Shown piece by piece: positions 48,657-59,132 of a stretch of DNA of 64,000 bases. Each line of letters starts with the position of its first letter. Positions within the stretch are counted from its first letter, which is position 1. Source of the stretch: Bacillus sp. MUM 116. GTDB taxonomy: Bacteria > Bacillota > Bacilli > Bacillales > Cytobacillaceae. The position numbers and the translations under genes are program-made. A model generated the notes under the pieces. The model was not told where the DNA came from, made no database searches, and worked only from the letters and a program-made list of their open reading frames with translations. The DNA is taken from positions 1-64,000 of the forward strand of contig NZ_MLYR01000044.1 of assembly GCF_001866655.1 (NCBI RefSeq), written 5' to 3'.

Positions 48657-49898
48657 TTATTTCTTAGAAAAACCAATAACTATTTCTTTTAATATGTCTA
48701 TCTTCGATTCTTTTGAGAAAGACTTTGGGCTAAGGTTCTCTAAGTTTAGCGGGGTGAAGAACGGCTCTCCTACTTTTTTTACGTTATTAGGATCTAACGC
48801 AATAATTTCACCCGTTTTAATACCCTGTTGGACTTCAATACGACCATTCAAACTAAGCCCTTTCTTAATATTTCGCTTTTCAATTAAACCTTCTGAGTTC
48901 AGAACATATACATAATCACTATTTTTCGCCTTTTTTAGGACCGATATTTCTGATAACGTGGTAGTATTAAGAACCTTGGCGGTTACTATCGAGACATTGA
49001 CATGGTTACCGTAGAAGATTTCGTGTTCATTTTCATTGAGTTTAATTTCAAATGGATAGTGGCTTTCTTTTTTCTCGGACGGTGTCTTTTCAGGATACTT
49101 CGCGATTTTTGTAAGGGTTCCATCGAGCTTCCCTTTGAATAAATCGGAGGTCACCATAACTTCCATTCCCTCTTTTACCTTGTTCAGTTCATCCTCTGAA
49201 AACGTCCCTTCTACTTTCGGTTTATCAGAAATAATTGTCATTATTGGATTTTTCAATTCATAATTTATTCTTTTTACAAATCCCGTTACGTCACCGTTAG
49301 GACTAATTTGTTCTTTATCCGTATATGACTTAAGGATGTCATCGTATTTTTGTATTTCATTATTGAAATGACCTTTCTCTTTCTGCAAATCTAATACTTC
49401 TTTTTCAATAGAGACCGATATAAGGTCCTGTTTAGATGTATCAGTTGAAAGGGTAGCTGAACCATTGACCGGTCTTGCTTCGTTCTCAGTAGATGCGGAC
49501 ACGGATTGCAAAAATTGGAGTTGTTTTATTTGTTCGTCAATCATAGTAGCTTCCCGTACAAGTTGAAGCTTCTTTCCTTCCATTTTTTGCCGATCGCTAT
49601 CAAACCTTTTAGAGGAATATTTATAAAGAGGGCTTCCCGGTTCTACTTTATCCCCTTTATTGACAAGAAACTCTTTAAATTCGTCAGGTGTTCCATTGTA
49701 ATACACATAATGCTCTTCCATAGGCGTTATCATACCAGATACCGGCATGGTTGCCCTCAAATCTTCCCTCTTGGTCTGTTCCCATTTTGGAATATAAGAA
49801 GAACGCTCTACTTTACTACCTTCTTTTAAGGAAAGAAACAGATTCACGGAAACAAATAATACTCCAGCTGTAATGATAATCGCTTTCTTTTTCTTCAC
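48657..49898 (-). CDS. YknX-like membrane fusion / efflux adaptor protein
   Basis: 413 residues. One N-terminal membrane helix (IIITAGVLFVSVNLFLSL) is followed by a biotinyl-lipoyl-like half (MPVSGMITPMEEHYVYYNG), a long coiled coil (MEGKKLQLVREATMIDEQIK, EKEVLDLQKEKGHFNNEIQK) and a second half (SPNGDVTGFVKRINYELKNP). Beta-barrel and membrane-proximal domains (KRNIKKGLSLNGRIEVQQGI) follow. This is the HlyD/YknX adaptor plan that works with MacB-type ABC exporters. It starts at a GTG with AGGAAGGGG upstream and is the second gene after the Yip1-like gene. No ABC subunits follow. Confidence 0.88.
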   Translation of the reverse strand: MKKKKAIIITAGVLFVSVNLFLSLKEGSKVERSSYIPKWEQTKREDLRATMPVSGMITPMEEHYVYYNGTPDEFKEFLVNKGDKVEPGSPLYKYSSKRFDSDRQKMEGKKLQLVREATMIDEQIKQLQFLQSVSASTENEARPVNGSATLSTDTSKQDLISVSIEKEVLDLQKEKGHFNNEIQKYDDILKSYTDKEQISPNGDVTGFVKRINYELKNPIMTIISDKPKVEGTFSEDELNKVKEGMEVMVTSDLFKGKLDGTLTKIAKYPEKTPSEKKESHYPFEIKLNENEHEIFYGNHVNVSIVTAKVLNTTTLSEISVLKKAKNSDYVYVLNSEGLIEKRNIKKGLSLNGRIEVQQGIKTGEIIALDPNNVKKVGEPFFTPLNLENLSPKSFSKESKIDILKEIVIGFSKK

Positions 49899-49929
49899 TG
49901 TACCACCCCTTCCTATTAAATAATCTTGT

Positions 49930-50580
49930 CTAAATCGATAATAGATGTAAAAAAGTCGAGCATAACCACATTATGACATTAATCCCGATTACCATCGCCA
50001 AGACGTTCATTGAGCTTTTTTTAGTCAGTACTTTTAAATACTTAAATTCTATAAACAAAGCCCATATCTTAAATAGAGTGATAGTTGCCAAGAAATTCAT
50101 AATAAATTCATTTCCGGTAAAATACTGTATAATAACACCAAATGAGAATGGGGATGAATTTGTAGCAAGACCAAAGATTAGGATAAAAGGCATAAGAACA
50201 ATTTTTTCAATTAACAATATTACTAGCACTAAAAGTTGGGCCACGATTAGTTTATTAAACTCAACATCTATCAGCATCCAGAAAAAAAATGCTGGAATAA
50301 ACAAGATTATTGCAGCATAAAAGATGCCAAAGAGAATCTGCCCAATGACAAACAAAGCTTTATGCATTTCAAATTCGTCTTGGGGCACGCTAATTAATTT
50401 TTTTGAAAGATATTCAGAACCAATACCGAAATAGGCACTTATACCAAAAACTAAACCACTAAACAAGATGAAGAAAATAACCCTCTTCCAGAGGCCTCTG
50501 ATCACTTCTGTTTCCCGAATTTGATATGAATAGATATTTGGATGACTGAGTCCATTTATAAGTTTTATGCGAAAATTCAT
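49930..50580 (-). CDS. YknW-like (Yip1 family) membrane protein
   Basis: 216 residues with five predicted membrane helices (VIFFILFSGLVFGISAYFG, LFVIGQILFGIFYAAIILFI, LIVAQLLVLVILLIEKIVLM and others). The Yip1-type plan and its place 31 bases before a YknX-like adaptor match YknW of the B. subtilis yknWXYZ operon, which protects against the SdpC toxin. AAAAGGAAG precedes the ATG. Confidence 0.72.
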   Translation of the reverse strand: MNFRIKLINGLSHPNIYSYQIRETEVIRGLWKRVIFFILFSGLVFGISAYFGIGSEYLSKKLISVPQDEFEMHKALFVIGQILFGIFYAAIILFIPAFFFWMLIDVEFNKLIVAQLLVLVILLIEKIVLMPFILIFGLATNSSPFSFGVIIQYFTGNEFIMNFLATITLFKIWALFIEFKYLKVLTKKSSMNVLAMVIGINVIMWLCSTFLHLLSI

Positions 50581-50889
50581 AATTTACTTCCTTTTAATTT
50601 GTTTTGAAAAATTACATATCAATTATTAATTTATAGTTAAGGAAAAAATCCTTTTTTAAGTATACTGCTTTATGAAAAAATTGCATATGAAGCAGACATG
50701 TCATTATCTTTTAACACCAAAATTCATTTTACTTTAATTAGAAGAAGCTGGATATCGTGAAAATGATGGAAAAATAAAAATTTGTTTTTTCATATGTAAG
50801 CCCGAATAATAAAAACTAAGGGCACCTTACCAGTACGCATCACAAATAGCAGTATATCACGATCTTTTTGCTCAAATATACTGCTTATT
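50581..50889. other. Non-coding gap
   Basis: Holds the upstream region of the YknW-like gene. A GAAGAAGCTGGATATCGTGA-type stretch near 50741 suggests a small decayed fragment but cannot be assigned. Confidence 0.35.
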
Positions 50890-51035
50890 TTAATTTTCTG
50901 CTACATGCTGCCTAATCCTTTTTGACCATGGCATGTATTGATTTAAAATTTCAGGGTTTTGGTGGGTGCCGAGATTCGGAAGGTCAGACAAACGTTTCTT
51001 CATGTATTCGTAGAAATCCACACCGTAGGGGAATA
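50890..51035 (-). pseudogene. C-terminal fragment of an IS66-type transposase
   Basis: Minus strand FPYGVDFYEYMKKRLSDLPN then LGTHQNPEILNQYMPWSKRI and RQHVAEN with a stop. The Y-L-x-x-L-P...L-x-x-Y-M-P-W-S pattern is the typical end of IS66-family transposases. Only about 48 codons remain. Confidence 0.6.
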
Positions 51036-51056
51036 TATAGCCTATAAGTAGATTCA

Positions 51057-51255
51057 AACGTATAGGACTTTAAATAAGTCCTCTGAGAATGGTCGATATG
51101 CCAGACAGAATCGCCTGAACTCTACCATGAGAAAAACGTTTGGGTACTGGCATTACAAACAATTTAAGGATGTAGCAGAACTCCATAAGATTCTTAATCC
51201 TTCACACCCTGAGATCACTTTAAAATATATCGGCATCACGGATGAACAAGTTTAA
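51057..51255 (+). pseudogene. C-terminal fragment of a tyrosine recombinase
   Basis: Reads SENGRYARQNRLNSTMRKTF then GYWHYKQFKDVAELHKILNP and SHPEITLKYIGITDEQV with a stop. The R-K-T-F-G...L-N-x-S-H-P-E-I-T-L-K-Y pattern is the catalytic end (Arg, His, Tyr) of phage-type integrases. The N-terminal two thirds are missing. Confidence 0.75.
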
Positions 51256-51534
51256 AATGATTTAATGAATTGTGTGCTATAGAAGGCTATCATGCACATT
51301 ACAAAGGATATTTGCAGGATTTTAAGAGGCTGAGGTTAGGTTACAGTCTTTTTTTATTTTGTTCAAGCCTTGTTGCATATAGCTTTATACAAAGGTTTTT
51401 CAGTTTCTTAAAACTTATAGACCTAGCTAAGTGTGATATTCAAGGTAACACATCCTCTTTCAATTAATTTTATAATGGAAAATTATTTACTTTTTTATCA
51501 TTATTTCCTCTATATCCAATATTTAAAAAATATA

Positions 51535-51630
51535 GTAAAATTATTCAGACTATTCTAGAGTAGTACAAAGGTTATGGGAGGAGTAAAATTATTCAGACTA
51601 TTCTAGAATAGTACAAAGGTTATGGGAGGA
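51535..51630. repeat. 48-bp tandem duplication with palindromic core
   Basis: Two direct copies (51535-51582 and 51583-51630) differing at one base, each carrying ATTATTCAGACTATTCTAGA then TAGTACAAAGGTTATGGGAG. The second copy contains the perfect palindrome ACTATTCTAGAATAGT; the first has one change. It lies about 200 bases before the Rhs gene and may be an operator or promoter element. Confidence 0.8.
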
Positions 51631-51830
51631 GGAAACAAATACATGTACTCAACATTTCGGCCATTTTGTTGTTAGTTTGCTTTCAGTTATAAAAAGGAAG
51701 AAAGGGGTTGGTAAAATATTCGTACTCATTATAGATTCTAACTTAATTCAAATGAAACACAGAAAAGAACAAACTATAGACAGATAAAATAATTAAAATT
51801 ATTTAAAATTCGGGGGAATTGAGGATTAAA

Positions 51831-54800
51831 ATGCAAAAATTATTAAATAAATACTTGTCGATTTTAACAGCAATAATGATTCTAATTTCATTTTTACCGT
51901 TTAAAACGATCGCGGCTACGGAGCAACAGACTAGTTCAGACTTACCACCTCAGCTACAATCTCCACCAGCGGGATCAAAAGACATAGTGGATGAAGATTT
52001 GAGTAAGAGGGAAGAAAATGTTAAGCATTTTTTATTAAAAGATCATACCTATGAAGCAGATGTTTATCCATATCCCATTCATTATAAAGAAAATGGGCAA
52101 TGGAAAGATATTGATAACTCCTTAAGTGACACCACAGACAGCGAAACAAATGATCAAGTATTGGAAAATAAAGATAACCCATTTAAGATTCATTTTGCTA
52201 AGAATACAAATAAGAAAAATTTGGTGAAAATTAAAAATGGAAGTTATGTTTTAGGCTGGACGCTTGATCAATCACAAGATTCACAGGTCATAAAAGATAA
52301 GGTTTCCATTCCCGGATATGATGGATTCTCAGAAAACGAAAAAAAGAGAACAATAAAAAAGGTCGTTTCATCTGTAACCTATCCTGAAATACTAGCCAAC
52401 ACTGATTTACAATATAAATTAGTTTCAGACGAAATTAAAGAAAACCTAATATTAAAAAAAGTACCTGAAATTGATCAATTTACATTTACTTATAATGTAA
52501 AAAATTTAAAGGCTAAGATTAAAGATAATACCGTTATTTTTTACAATGAAAATGATCCTTCCAAAGAGGTATTTACCATAAATGCTCCTTATATGTATGA
52601 CCAAAATGGGGAACAGTCCAACTCTATTACTCTAGAACTACAACCGAGTGGGAATGGATACAAAGTATTGGTAAAACCAGATCTAACCTGGCTGCAATCA
52701 CCAGAAAGAAAGTATCCAGTTATAATAGATCCGACAGTTGAAACTTCATTAGGTCGATCGGATATACTTGATAATCATGTTTCTCAGAATTACCCGACAA
52801 CGAATTATATCAATAGTGTTATGTTAAAAGTGGGGAAAGGCTCCTCTTCCGGCATTAATCAAACATTTATCAAATTTAATTTACCAACGATTTCTGCTGC
52901 AAATGTTATTACAAAAGCTACATTAGATTTATCTCTTTATAGCGCAAACACAACAGCAAGTCAGATTGATCTCCATAAAGTAACGCAGAATTGGGACACC
53001 AATACCATTACGTGGAATACAAAACCAACCTTTGATTCAAGTAAAGTTCAAGACTATCAAATGGTTCAAGGCAATGCCAATACCGATTTTGTTTGGGATA
53101 TAACAGGGATTGCGAAACAATGGTATACCAACCAACAAAATTATGGATTGATGTTAAAAGCAAATGATGAAACGGGGAACTACACGGAGTTTTATTCATC
53201 GGATGTAACGGATACTTATGCAGCATACCGACCAGTGGCAACATTTGATTATGTCAACAATAGTGGTTTAGAAGATTATTGGACCTATCATTCGCATGAT
53301 GTAGGACGTGCAGGAACAGGATATGTAAATGACTATTCAGGAAATCTTGTGTTCACGCATGATGATTTAAGCATGAATGGGACGAGAATGCCAGCTTCCA
53401 TCAATCATGTGTACAATAGTACAGATCGATTAGTGGATAATAAATATGGTTTAGGCTGGCGATTAAATGTAAGTCAACGAGTGGATCTTGACGGTACGTT
53501 AAATCAGTATTATTACACTGATGAGGACGGCACAAAACACTACTTTGATTTTGATAGTACATCGAATTCTTATAAAGATGAATCTGGTTTAGATTTAACG
53601 ATGACCATTGATTCTTCGTCAAGCACAGAAAAATATAAAGTAAAAGATAAGTCTGGTAATCAATTAAGCTTTAATTCAACCGGCTATCTAACGTTCATTA
53701 AAGATAATAATAACAACAAAATTTCGTTAAGTTATTCAGGAAATTATTTAGTCAATGTAACAGACGGCGCTGGAAGGATAACGACGATAAAACGAGATTC
53801 TACTACCAATTATCTAACTCAAATCATCGATCCAAGCGGGAGAATTACTTCTTATTCTTATACAGGGTCAGATTTAACGAAAATAACCTATCCTGATGGG
53901 AAATATAGTCAGTATACGTACGATTCCAATCATAATTTAACTGAAGCGAAGAATTTTGATGGATACCGAATCGACTATACGTACTATACGAATGCTCCTT
54001 ACCGAGTTCAGAAAGCAACTGAATCCCATATTGATAGTAGTCAAGTGGTAACGAATGGTCAATCCTTACAGTTTACCTATGGAAACAACACGACTACCTT
54101 TGTTGATAATAGTGGCAGAAAAGAGATTTACCAATTTAATGACAGTGGAAATACGGTTAGCATGAAGGATGCAGACGGCAATGCTCAATATTTTAAATAT
54201 AAAACGAGTGGCTCAAACGTTAATAAACTTTCCGCTGCTTCAAAAATGCAAAGAACAACAATCAATTTCTTGCTAAATCATAATGCGGAAGCAACCACAG
54301 ATTGGACAGCTGGGAATGATACGGGTTCAACCGGCTCACAAAGTTTTACGACTGAAGCTGCCTATATCGGCAATCAATCTCTTAAAGTGACAAAAACAAA
54401 TAATACCAACGCGCATTACTATAATCAAACGGTTACTTTAACACCAGGAAAGACGTATACCTATTCCGGATATATCAAAACAAGCAATGTTTCGAAAAGT
54501 AATAATGGAGGAGCAGCAATTTACCTTCAATATCAGGATAAAGCTGGTGTTTGGCGCACAGTTACTTCTCCCTATGTAACTGGAACTCTTGATTGGAATC
54601 GTTATGAATTAACTTTCACGCTCCCTAGTGATACCACATATAAAAACGTAAATATTCGAGTGGGTGTAAATAACGAAACAGGATCTGCTTATTTCGATGC
54701 CTTACAACTTGAAGAGGGAAAAGTTCCTAGTCGATATAACTTAGTAGAAAATGCAGATTTCAGCTATGGATCGACGATTCCTTCCTATTGGAATCAAGTA

Positions 54801-57785
54801 ACGGGAAGTGCTTCTTCCAATATCTATACCACGGTTAGCGGCGGTCCATCGAACATGGACAGCAAGGTATTCGGTATTAGCGGTAACGCAACTGAACTCA
54901 GAAATATCAATCAAAATATAAAAGTAAAAGGAAAAAAAGGTGATATCTTTACCATTGGAGGCTGGGCGAAAGGGGACACGGTTCCGATTACGGATACAAG
55001 CAGGTATTATGCTTTGGATCTAAAAATCAAAAGAACGGACGGAACCTATGAATATATTGTTGTTCCATTTAATCAGGATTCATCCGATTGGCAGTATGTT
55101 TCAGATATTGGAACAGCCGATAGTGATTATACTGAGGTAACCCTTTATGCCATCTACCATCATAATCAAAATACAGCTTATTTTGATGGTCTCCAATTAT
55201 ATTGCGAACCATTTGAAGATAATTACAACTATGATAGTAATGGAAATTTAATTAACACAAAAAACGTAAAGCAGGACCAATCATCCTTTACGTACAATTC
55301 CACCAATGATCTTACTAAATATGCTGATCCGATGGGGAATGCTTCTACTTATACGTATGATAACAATCATAATGTCTTAAGCTCTGTTTCACCGAAAAAT
55401 ATCGTATCCAGTTTTACGTATGATTCAAACGGTAACATCACATCTACTTCAACGAAAAGTTCGGATGGAACGTTATCCGTGAATAATAGCACCACTTATA
55501 CGCCAGATGGAAATTATGTTTCTTCCATAACAGATACTTCAGGTAATGTGATTACGAATAATTATGATTTAACCAAAGGGACGCTAAAGGATATAACTGA
55601 TCCCTATAATCAAAAAACAACCAACAGTTATGATTCCAATACAGATCAATTACTATCTGTTTCAAAAACAGTGGATCAACAGACAGTGACAAATAGCTAT
55701 CAATATCAAAATGATTTGTTAAGCACGATTGTCCAAAATAGCAGTAATATTGGATTTCAATATAATGTTTTTGGGGACAACACTCAGGTCAATATAGGGA
55801 CAAAAAATTTAATAACAAACAGTTATGATAATTCCAAACATTTATTGCAAAGCAGTCAATATAATCAAGGTGACAAGATTTCTTATGGATATGATAATAC
55901 AGACCGTATCACGTCCAAATCTTTAAATCAATCGTCCATTCCGAATTTCAGCTATGCTTATGATAATAACGGGAATCTTGGGTTGCTAACGGATAATGAT
56001 AATAGCGTAACTTATCGTTACAATTATGATTTATTAGATCGAGTAACAGATATAAAAGATTCATTGGGTAATAGTTTTCAATTCACCTATAATCCCAATA
56101 GTCAAATTACGTCACATCAGTTTAACACCCCTAGTAAATCGTATACTACGACGTATTCTTACGATAGTGTAGGGAATCAGACATTGGTATCATATAATCA
56201 AAGTAAAATTGACTTTACTTACGATACGTTAGGGCGTTTGCAACAAAAAGTGATTAACCTGGCAAGCGGTAATTATGCAACGGCCTATACCTTTAAACAA
56301 GGAGTAGACTCCGGGAAAACAACCTATTTAGTTGACACGTATACCAATGGTACCAATAGTCCTTTATCCTATACGTATGATAAAATGGGGAATATTAAGA
56401 CCATTACGCAAAGTGGAAAGAAAATCACTTATACGTATAACGAATTAAGTGAATTGCTTCGTGAAGATAATGCTGTAAATGGACAAACTCTTGTCTATAC
56501 CTATGATGTAGGTGGCAATATCAAAACGAAAAAAATCTATGCGTATACAGATCCATCCCTGACACCAGCAAGCCCAGTAAAAACGTATACATATAATTAT
56601 GGGGATACAAACTGGCACGATCTGTTGACATCGATTGATATTACAACGTATACGAATGGAACTCCGTCGACCGTTACAACGCAAATCGCCTACGATCCAA
56701 ATGTAATGGGAAATCCGACATCTTATGACAGCAATACGTTAACATGGACGTGGGGAAAAGAGCTAAAAAGCTTCTCGAATGCTACTTATGACATTACGTA
56801 TTCCTACAACGATGACGGAATACGTACCAAGAAGGTTGTCAAAAATAAACAAACGAATAGTACTGTAACGACAAACTATGTTCTAGACGAGGATAAGGTT
56901 GTTTACGAATCTGATGGAACTAATAACCTTCACTATACCTATGACAGCGAAGATAACCTTTTAAGTCTCAACCTTAACGGAACTGAATACTACTATATTC
57001 TTAATGCTCAAGGAGACGTAATAGGGTTATTAGATGGTAGCGGGAACCAAGTCGTAACGTATCAATACGATGCCTGGGGGAATAATACTTCCATTAGTGG
57101 TACATTAAAGGATACCGTTGGGAAGCTAAACCCATATCGATACCGTAGCTATCGTTACGATTCCGAAACCAATCTTTATTATTTACAAAGCAGGTACTAT
57201 AGTACGGAATGGGGTAGATTTTTAAATGCGGATTCAATAGCAGGAAGTAAAGGTGAACTCCTTACTTCAAATATGTATACTTATTGCAGAAATAATCCTG
57301 TAAATAATATAGACCCTAATGGTGATTGGGATTTACCTTCAAAGGGAGTCTATAATGGTATGGTGCGGACTTACAGGGCAATAGGGAATGGCATAAAATA
57401 TGCGTGGAATGGTATTAAAACTGGTTCTAAAAAAATTATTAATAAAATAAAGGGTCCAAATAATATTGTAAAAAATGGAACGAAAGTATTTAAAAAATTT
57501 GATGTTTCAAAGGCATATGTCAAACCAAAACATCTCTCTACTTCGGGTGGTAATGGTGCGAAATTTCTAGGCAGTACAAAAAAAGAAGCAGAAGCAATCT
57601 TACGTCAAGCTATGCGAAAAGGAGATATAAGTAAAGTACTGGATAATGGTTTGACTAGAGAAGGAAATCAGTCTTATGAAATTATTATTAATGCTGGTAA
57701 ACAAATTGGTACAAAAGGTGAACAAAGAATAAAGATAATTCTTTCTGATGATGGTGGGATGTTAAGTGCATATCCAATAAAATAG
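51831..57785 (+). CDS. Rhs/WapA-type polymorphic toxin (second)
   Basis: About 1,984 residues from the ATG at 51831 (GAGG upstream). It has a signal peptide (YLSILTAIMILISFLPFKTI), a DNRLRE-type module (VETSLGRSDILDNHVSQNYP then TTNYINSVMLKVG) and a pre-repeat region (LEDYWTYHSHDVGRAGTGY). Many YD repeats follow, with two carbohydrate-binding-like inserts (GSTGSQSFTTEAAYIGNQSL and NLVENADFSYGSTIPSYWNQ) and the Rhs core end (NPYRYRSYRYDSETNLYYLQ). The tip is lysine-rich (GPNNIVKNGTKVFKKFDVSK) with KPKHLSTSGGNGAKFLGS and ends MLSAYPIK, which suggests a BECR-fold RNase. A likely immunity gene follows. Confidence 0.93.
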   Translation: MQKLLNKYLSILTAIMILISFLPFKTIAATEQQTSSDLPPQLQSPPAGSKDIVDEDLSKREENVKHFLLKDHTYEADVYPYPIHYKENGQWKDIDNSLSDTTDSETNDQVLENKDNPFKIHFAKNTNKKNLVKIKNGSYVLGWTLDQSQDSQVIKDKVSIPGYDGFSENEKKRTIKKVVSSVTYPEILANTDLQYKLVSDEIKENLILKKVPEIDQFTFTYNVKNLKAKIKDNTVIFYNENDPSKEVFTINAPYMYDQNGEQSNSITLELQPSGNGYKVLVKPDLTWLQSPERKYPVIIDPTVETSLGRSDILDNHVSQNYPTTNYINSVMLKVGKGSSSGINQTFIKFNLPTISAANVITKATLDLSLYSANTTASQIDLHKVTQNWDTNTITWNTKPTFDSSKVQDYQMVQGNANTDFVWDITGIAKQWYTNQQNYGLMLKANDETGNYTEFYSSDVTDTYAAYRPVATFDYVNNSGLEDYWTYHSHDVGRAGTGYVNDYSGNLVFTHDDLSMNGTRMPASINHVYNSTDRLVDNKYGLGWRLNVSQRVDLDGTLNQYYYTDEDGTKHYFDFDSTSNSYKDESGLDLTMTIDSSSSTEKYKVKDKSGNQLSFNSTGYLTFIKDNNNNKISLSYSGNYLVNVTDGAGRITTIKRDSTTNYLTQIIDPSGRITSYSYTGSDLTKITYPDGKYSQYTYDSNHNLTEAKNFDGYRIDYTYYTNAPYRVQKATESHIDSSQVVTNGQSLQFTYGNNTTTFVDNSGRKEIYQFNDSGNTVSMKDADGNAQYFKYKTSGSNVNKLSAASKMQRTTINFLLNHNAEATTDWTAGNDTGSTGSQSFTTEAAYIGNQSLKVTKTNNTNAHYYNQTVTLTPGKTYTYSGYIKTSNVSKSNNGGAAIYLQYQDKAGVWRTVTSPYVTGTLDWNRYELTFTLPSDTTYKNVNIRVGVNNETGSAYFDALQLEEGKVPSRYNLVENADFSYGSTIPSYWNQVTGSASSNIYTTVSGGPSNMDSKVFGISGNATELRNINQNIKVKGKKGDIFTIGGWAKGDTVPITDTSRYYALDLKIKRTDGTYEYIVVPFNQDSSDWQYVSDIGTADSDYTEVTLYAIYHHNQNTAYFDGLQLYCEPFEDNYNYDSNGNLINTKNVKQDQSSFTYNSTNDLTKYADPMGNASTYTYDNNHNVLSSVSPKNIVSSFTYDSNGNITSTSTKSSDGTLSVNNSTTYTPDGNYVSSITDTSGNVITNNYDLTKGTLKDITDPYNQKTTNSYDSNTDQLLSVSKTVDQQTVTNSYQYQNDLLSTIVQNSSNIGFQYNVFGDNTQVNIGTKNLITNSYDNSKHLLQSSQYNQGDKISYGYDNTDRITSKSLNQSSIPNFSYAYDNNGNLGLLTDNDNSVTYRYNYDLLDRVTDIKDSLGNSFQFTYNPNSQITSHQFNTPSKSYTTTYSYDSVGNQTLVSYNQSKIDFTYDTLGRLQQKVINLASGNYATAYTFKQGVDSGKTTYLVDTYTNGTNSPLSYTYDKMGNIKTITQSGKKITYTYNELSELLREDNAVNGQTLVYTYDVGGNIKTKKIYAYTDPSLTPASPVKTYTYNYGDTNWHDLLTSIDITTYTNGTPSTVTTQIAYDPNVMGNPTSYDSNTLTWTWGKELKSFSNATYDITYSYNDDGIRTKKVVKNKQTNSTVTTNYVLDEDKVVYESDGTNNLHYTYDSEDNLLSLNLNGTEYYYILNAQGDVIGLLDGSGNQVVTYQYDAWGNNTSISGTLKDTVGKLNPYRYRSYRYDSETNLYYLQSRYYSTEWGRFLNADSIAGSKGELLTSNMYTYCRNNPVNNIDPNGDWDLPSKGVYNGMVRTYRAIGNGIKYAWNGIKTGSKKIINKIKGPNNIVKNGTKVFKKFDVSKAYVKPKHLSTSGGNGAKFLGSTKKEAEAILRQAMRKGDISKVLDNGLTREGNQSYEIIINAGKQIGTKGEQRIKIILSDDGGMLSAYPIK

Positions 57786-57808
57786 TAGTGTTGGAGGTAG
57801 ATGAAAAT

Positions 57809-58105
57809 ATGATTGATGTCATGAAACGCTTTTTAAATGATGAAATCTCATCTCAAGAACTTTATGAGGATATTTATTTCTTCATTAATTCTTTTCATAT
57901 TAGAAATGGCGAGTTTGAAGGGAATTACTATATAATAAAAAAAATGGATAGGGATAATTTTTTAATATATGCTGAAAATGTATTCCCTGATAACCACAGA
58001 GAAATACCATACAGTTTGACTGTTTATAAAGAGGATTTGCTTAAAAGTATAAACCACCATGCTAAACTAAATGGCTTAACTGTAATTAATAATAAGGACA
58101 ATTAA
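57809..58105 (+). CDS. Probable immunity protein for the second Rhs toxin
   Basis: 98 residues from the ATG at 57809 (GGAGGT 10 bases upstream; a GTG at 57788 is in frame). Acidic and soluble: MIDVMKRFLNDEISSQELYE then FEGNYYIIKKMDRDNFLIYA. It begins 23 bases after the toxin stop and is closed by a terminator. No family is recognised; the role is inferred from position and size. Confidence 0.68.
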   Translation: MIDVMKRFLNDEISSQELYEDIYFFINSFHIRNGEFEGNYYIIKKMDRDNFLIYAENVFPDNHREIPYSLTVYKEDLLKSINHHAKLNGLTVINNKDN

Positions 58106-58113
58106 GGAATGGA

Positions 58114-58157
58114 TAAATACCTTAAGGGGGGATATGTACTCTCTTAAGGTATTTTTT
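58114..58157 (+). terminator. Terminator of the second toxin-immunity unit
   Basis: AAATACCTTAAG pairs with CTTAAGGTATTT and is followed by TTTT. Confidence 0.9.
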
Positions 58158-58159
58158 TA

Positions 58160-59120
58160 TGAGTGGAGTGCCGAATATAACGCTTGTAATTCAGAGAATA
58201 TACATGACAATCGTAATCCTATATTATGTATTTTACGAATTATAAAGTATGTACAACAACTGTAAATTGTATGCCTTATCGAATTTAAAATACATCCTGA
58301 AAATAATTACAAAATCATCAGTTACCACCAGTCCTTTGGGGAACCCATGTACCATTAAAAGAATTTGAGGAAGTTTTACCACTACATACTGTCAATAAAA
58401 TTGTTATAGTTGATAGCACTAATAATTTTCTCATAAATACACCTACAATTCTTTGTTTTTAAATTTTTCTAATACTATTTTACAATTTCGAAAGAAGAAG
58501 GGCTTTTTCTAATTTCTCTAAAACAAACAGTTCATAACTTTTGAGATTTGATATCGTTTTGTGGATACAGTATTTTCAAGCTATTTGATGGTATCATACC
58601 TTTGATTCATATAACCAAGTAGCAAGAATTAACTTCAGATCCCCCTGAACTCCACTTAATCATTCTGTATATGTAAAAATCCTTTCAATGATTGGCCTGA
58701 TCTACCTATTCGATTCTTAATACCAGTATTCATAAGAATTCGATCCTTTAATGTGTGTATTTTTCTCGTTTTGATACAACGACCCTATTTAGCAAATGAG
58801 ATAGCTATCGACAAGGCTTTGGTTAAAATCATTTTAGATGACATAAAAAGAGCCTCCAGCCGATGGGCTTTTTTTAATCCTCTACTATCTCCTCTCATTT
58901 TTATAATCCGGCAAATCTGACGTTTCCTTTTACATCATGCACAAGAAATGCCCTATTAGGGGAAGAAACTTTAAGGGTAAGGCGTACTGGAACCAATTCC
59001 AGAAAAGCATTTTAACAAAAAACAAAACATGCAAATATTACCATGTTATAAATTTATGAAATTATATTGTAATAAATGTTACTAAAATATAAAATTGGAA
59101 GGAATGTAATTTATTTCAAG
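58160..59120. other. Long intergenic region, probably decayed
   Basis: No gene with a ribosome site. Fragments such as TTTGGGGAACCCATGTACC (about 58335) look like broken coding DNA but cannot be assigned. A hairpin AGCC / GGCT flanked by AAAAA and TTTTTT lies at 58845-58875 and may be a terminator. The last 100 bases should hold the promoter of the third Rhs gene. Confidence 0.45.
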
Positions 59121-59132
59121 GAGATGAAATGT

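Noticed and set aside
51270-51467. 65-codon plus-strand frame before the Rhs gene
   Set aside because: Begins inside the decayed integrase region, has no ribosome site and reads as low-complexity sequence.
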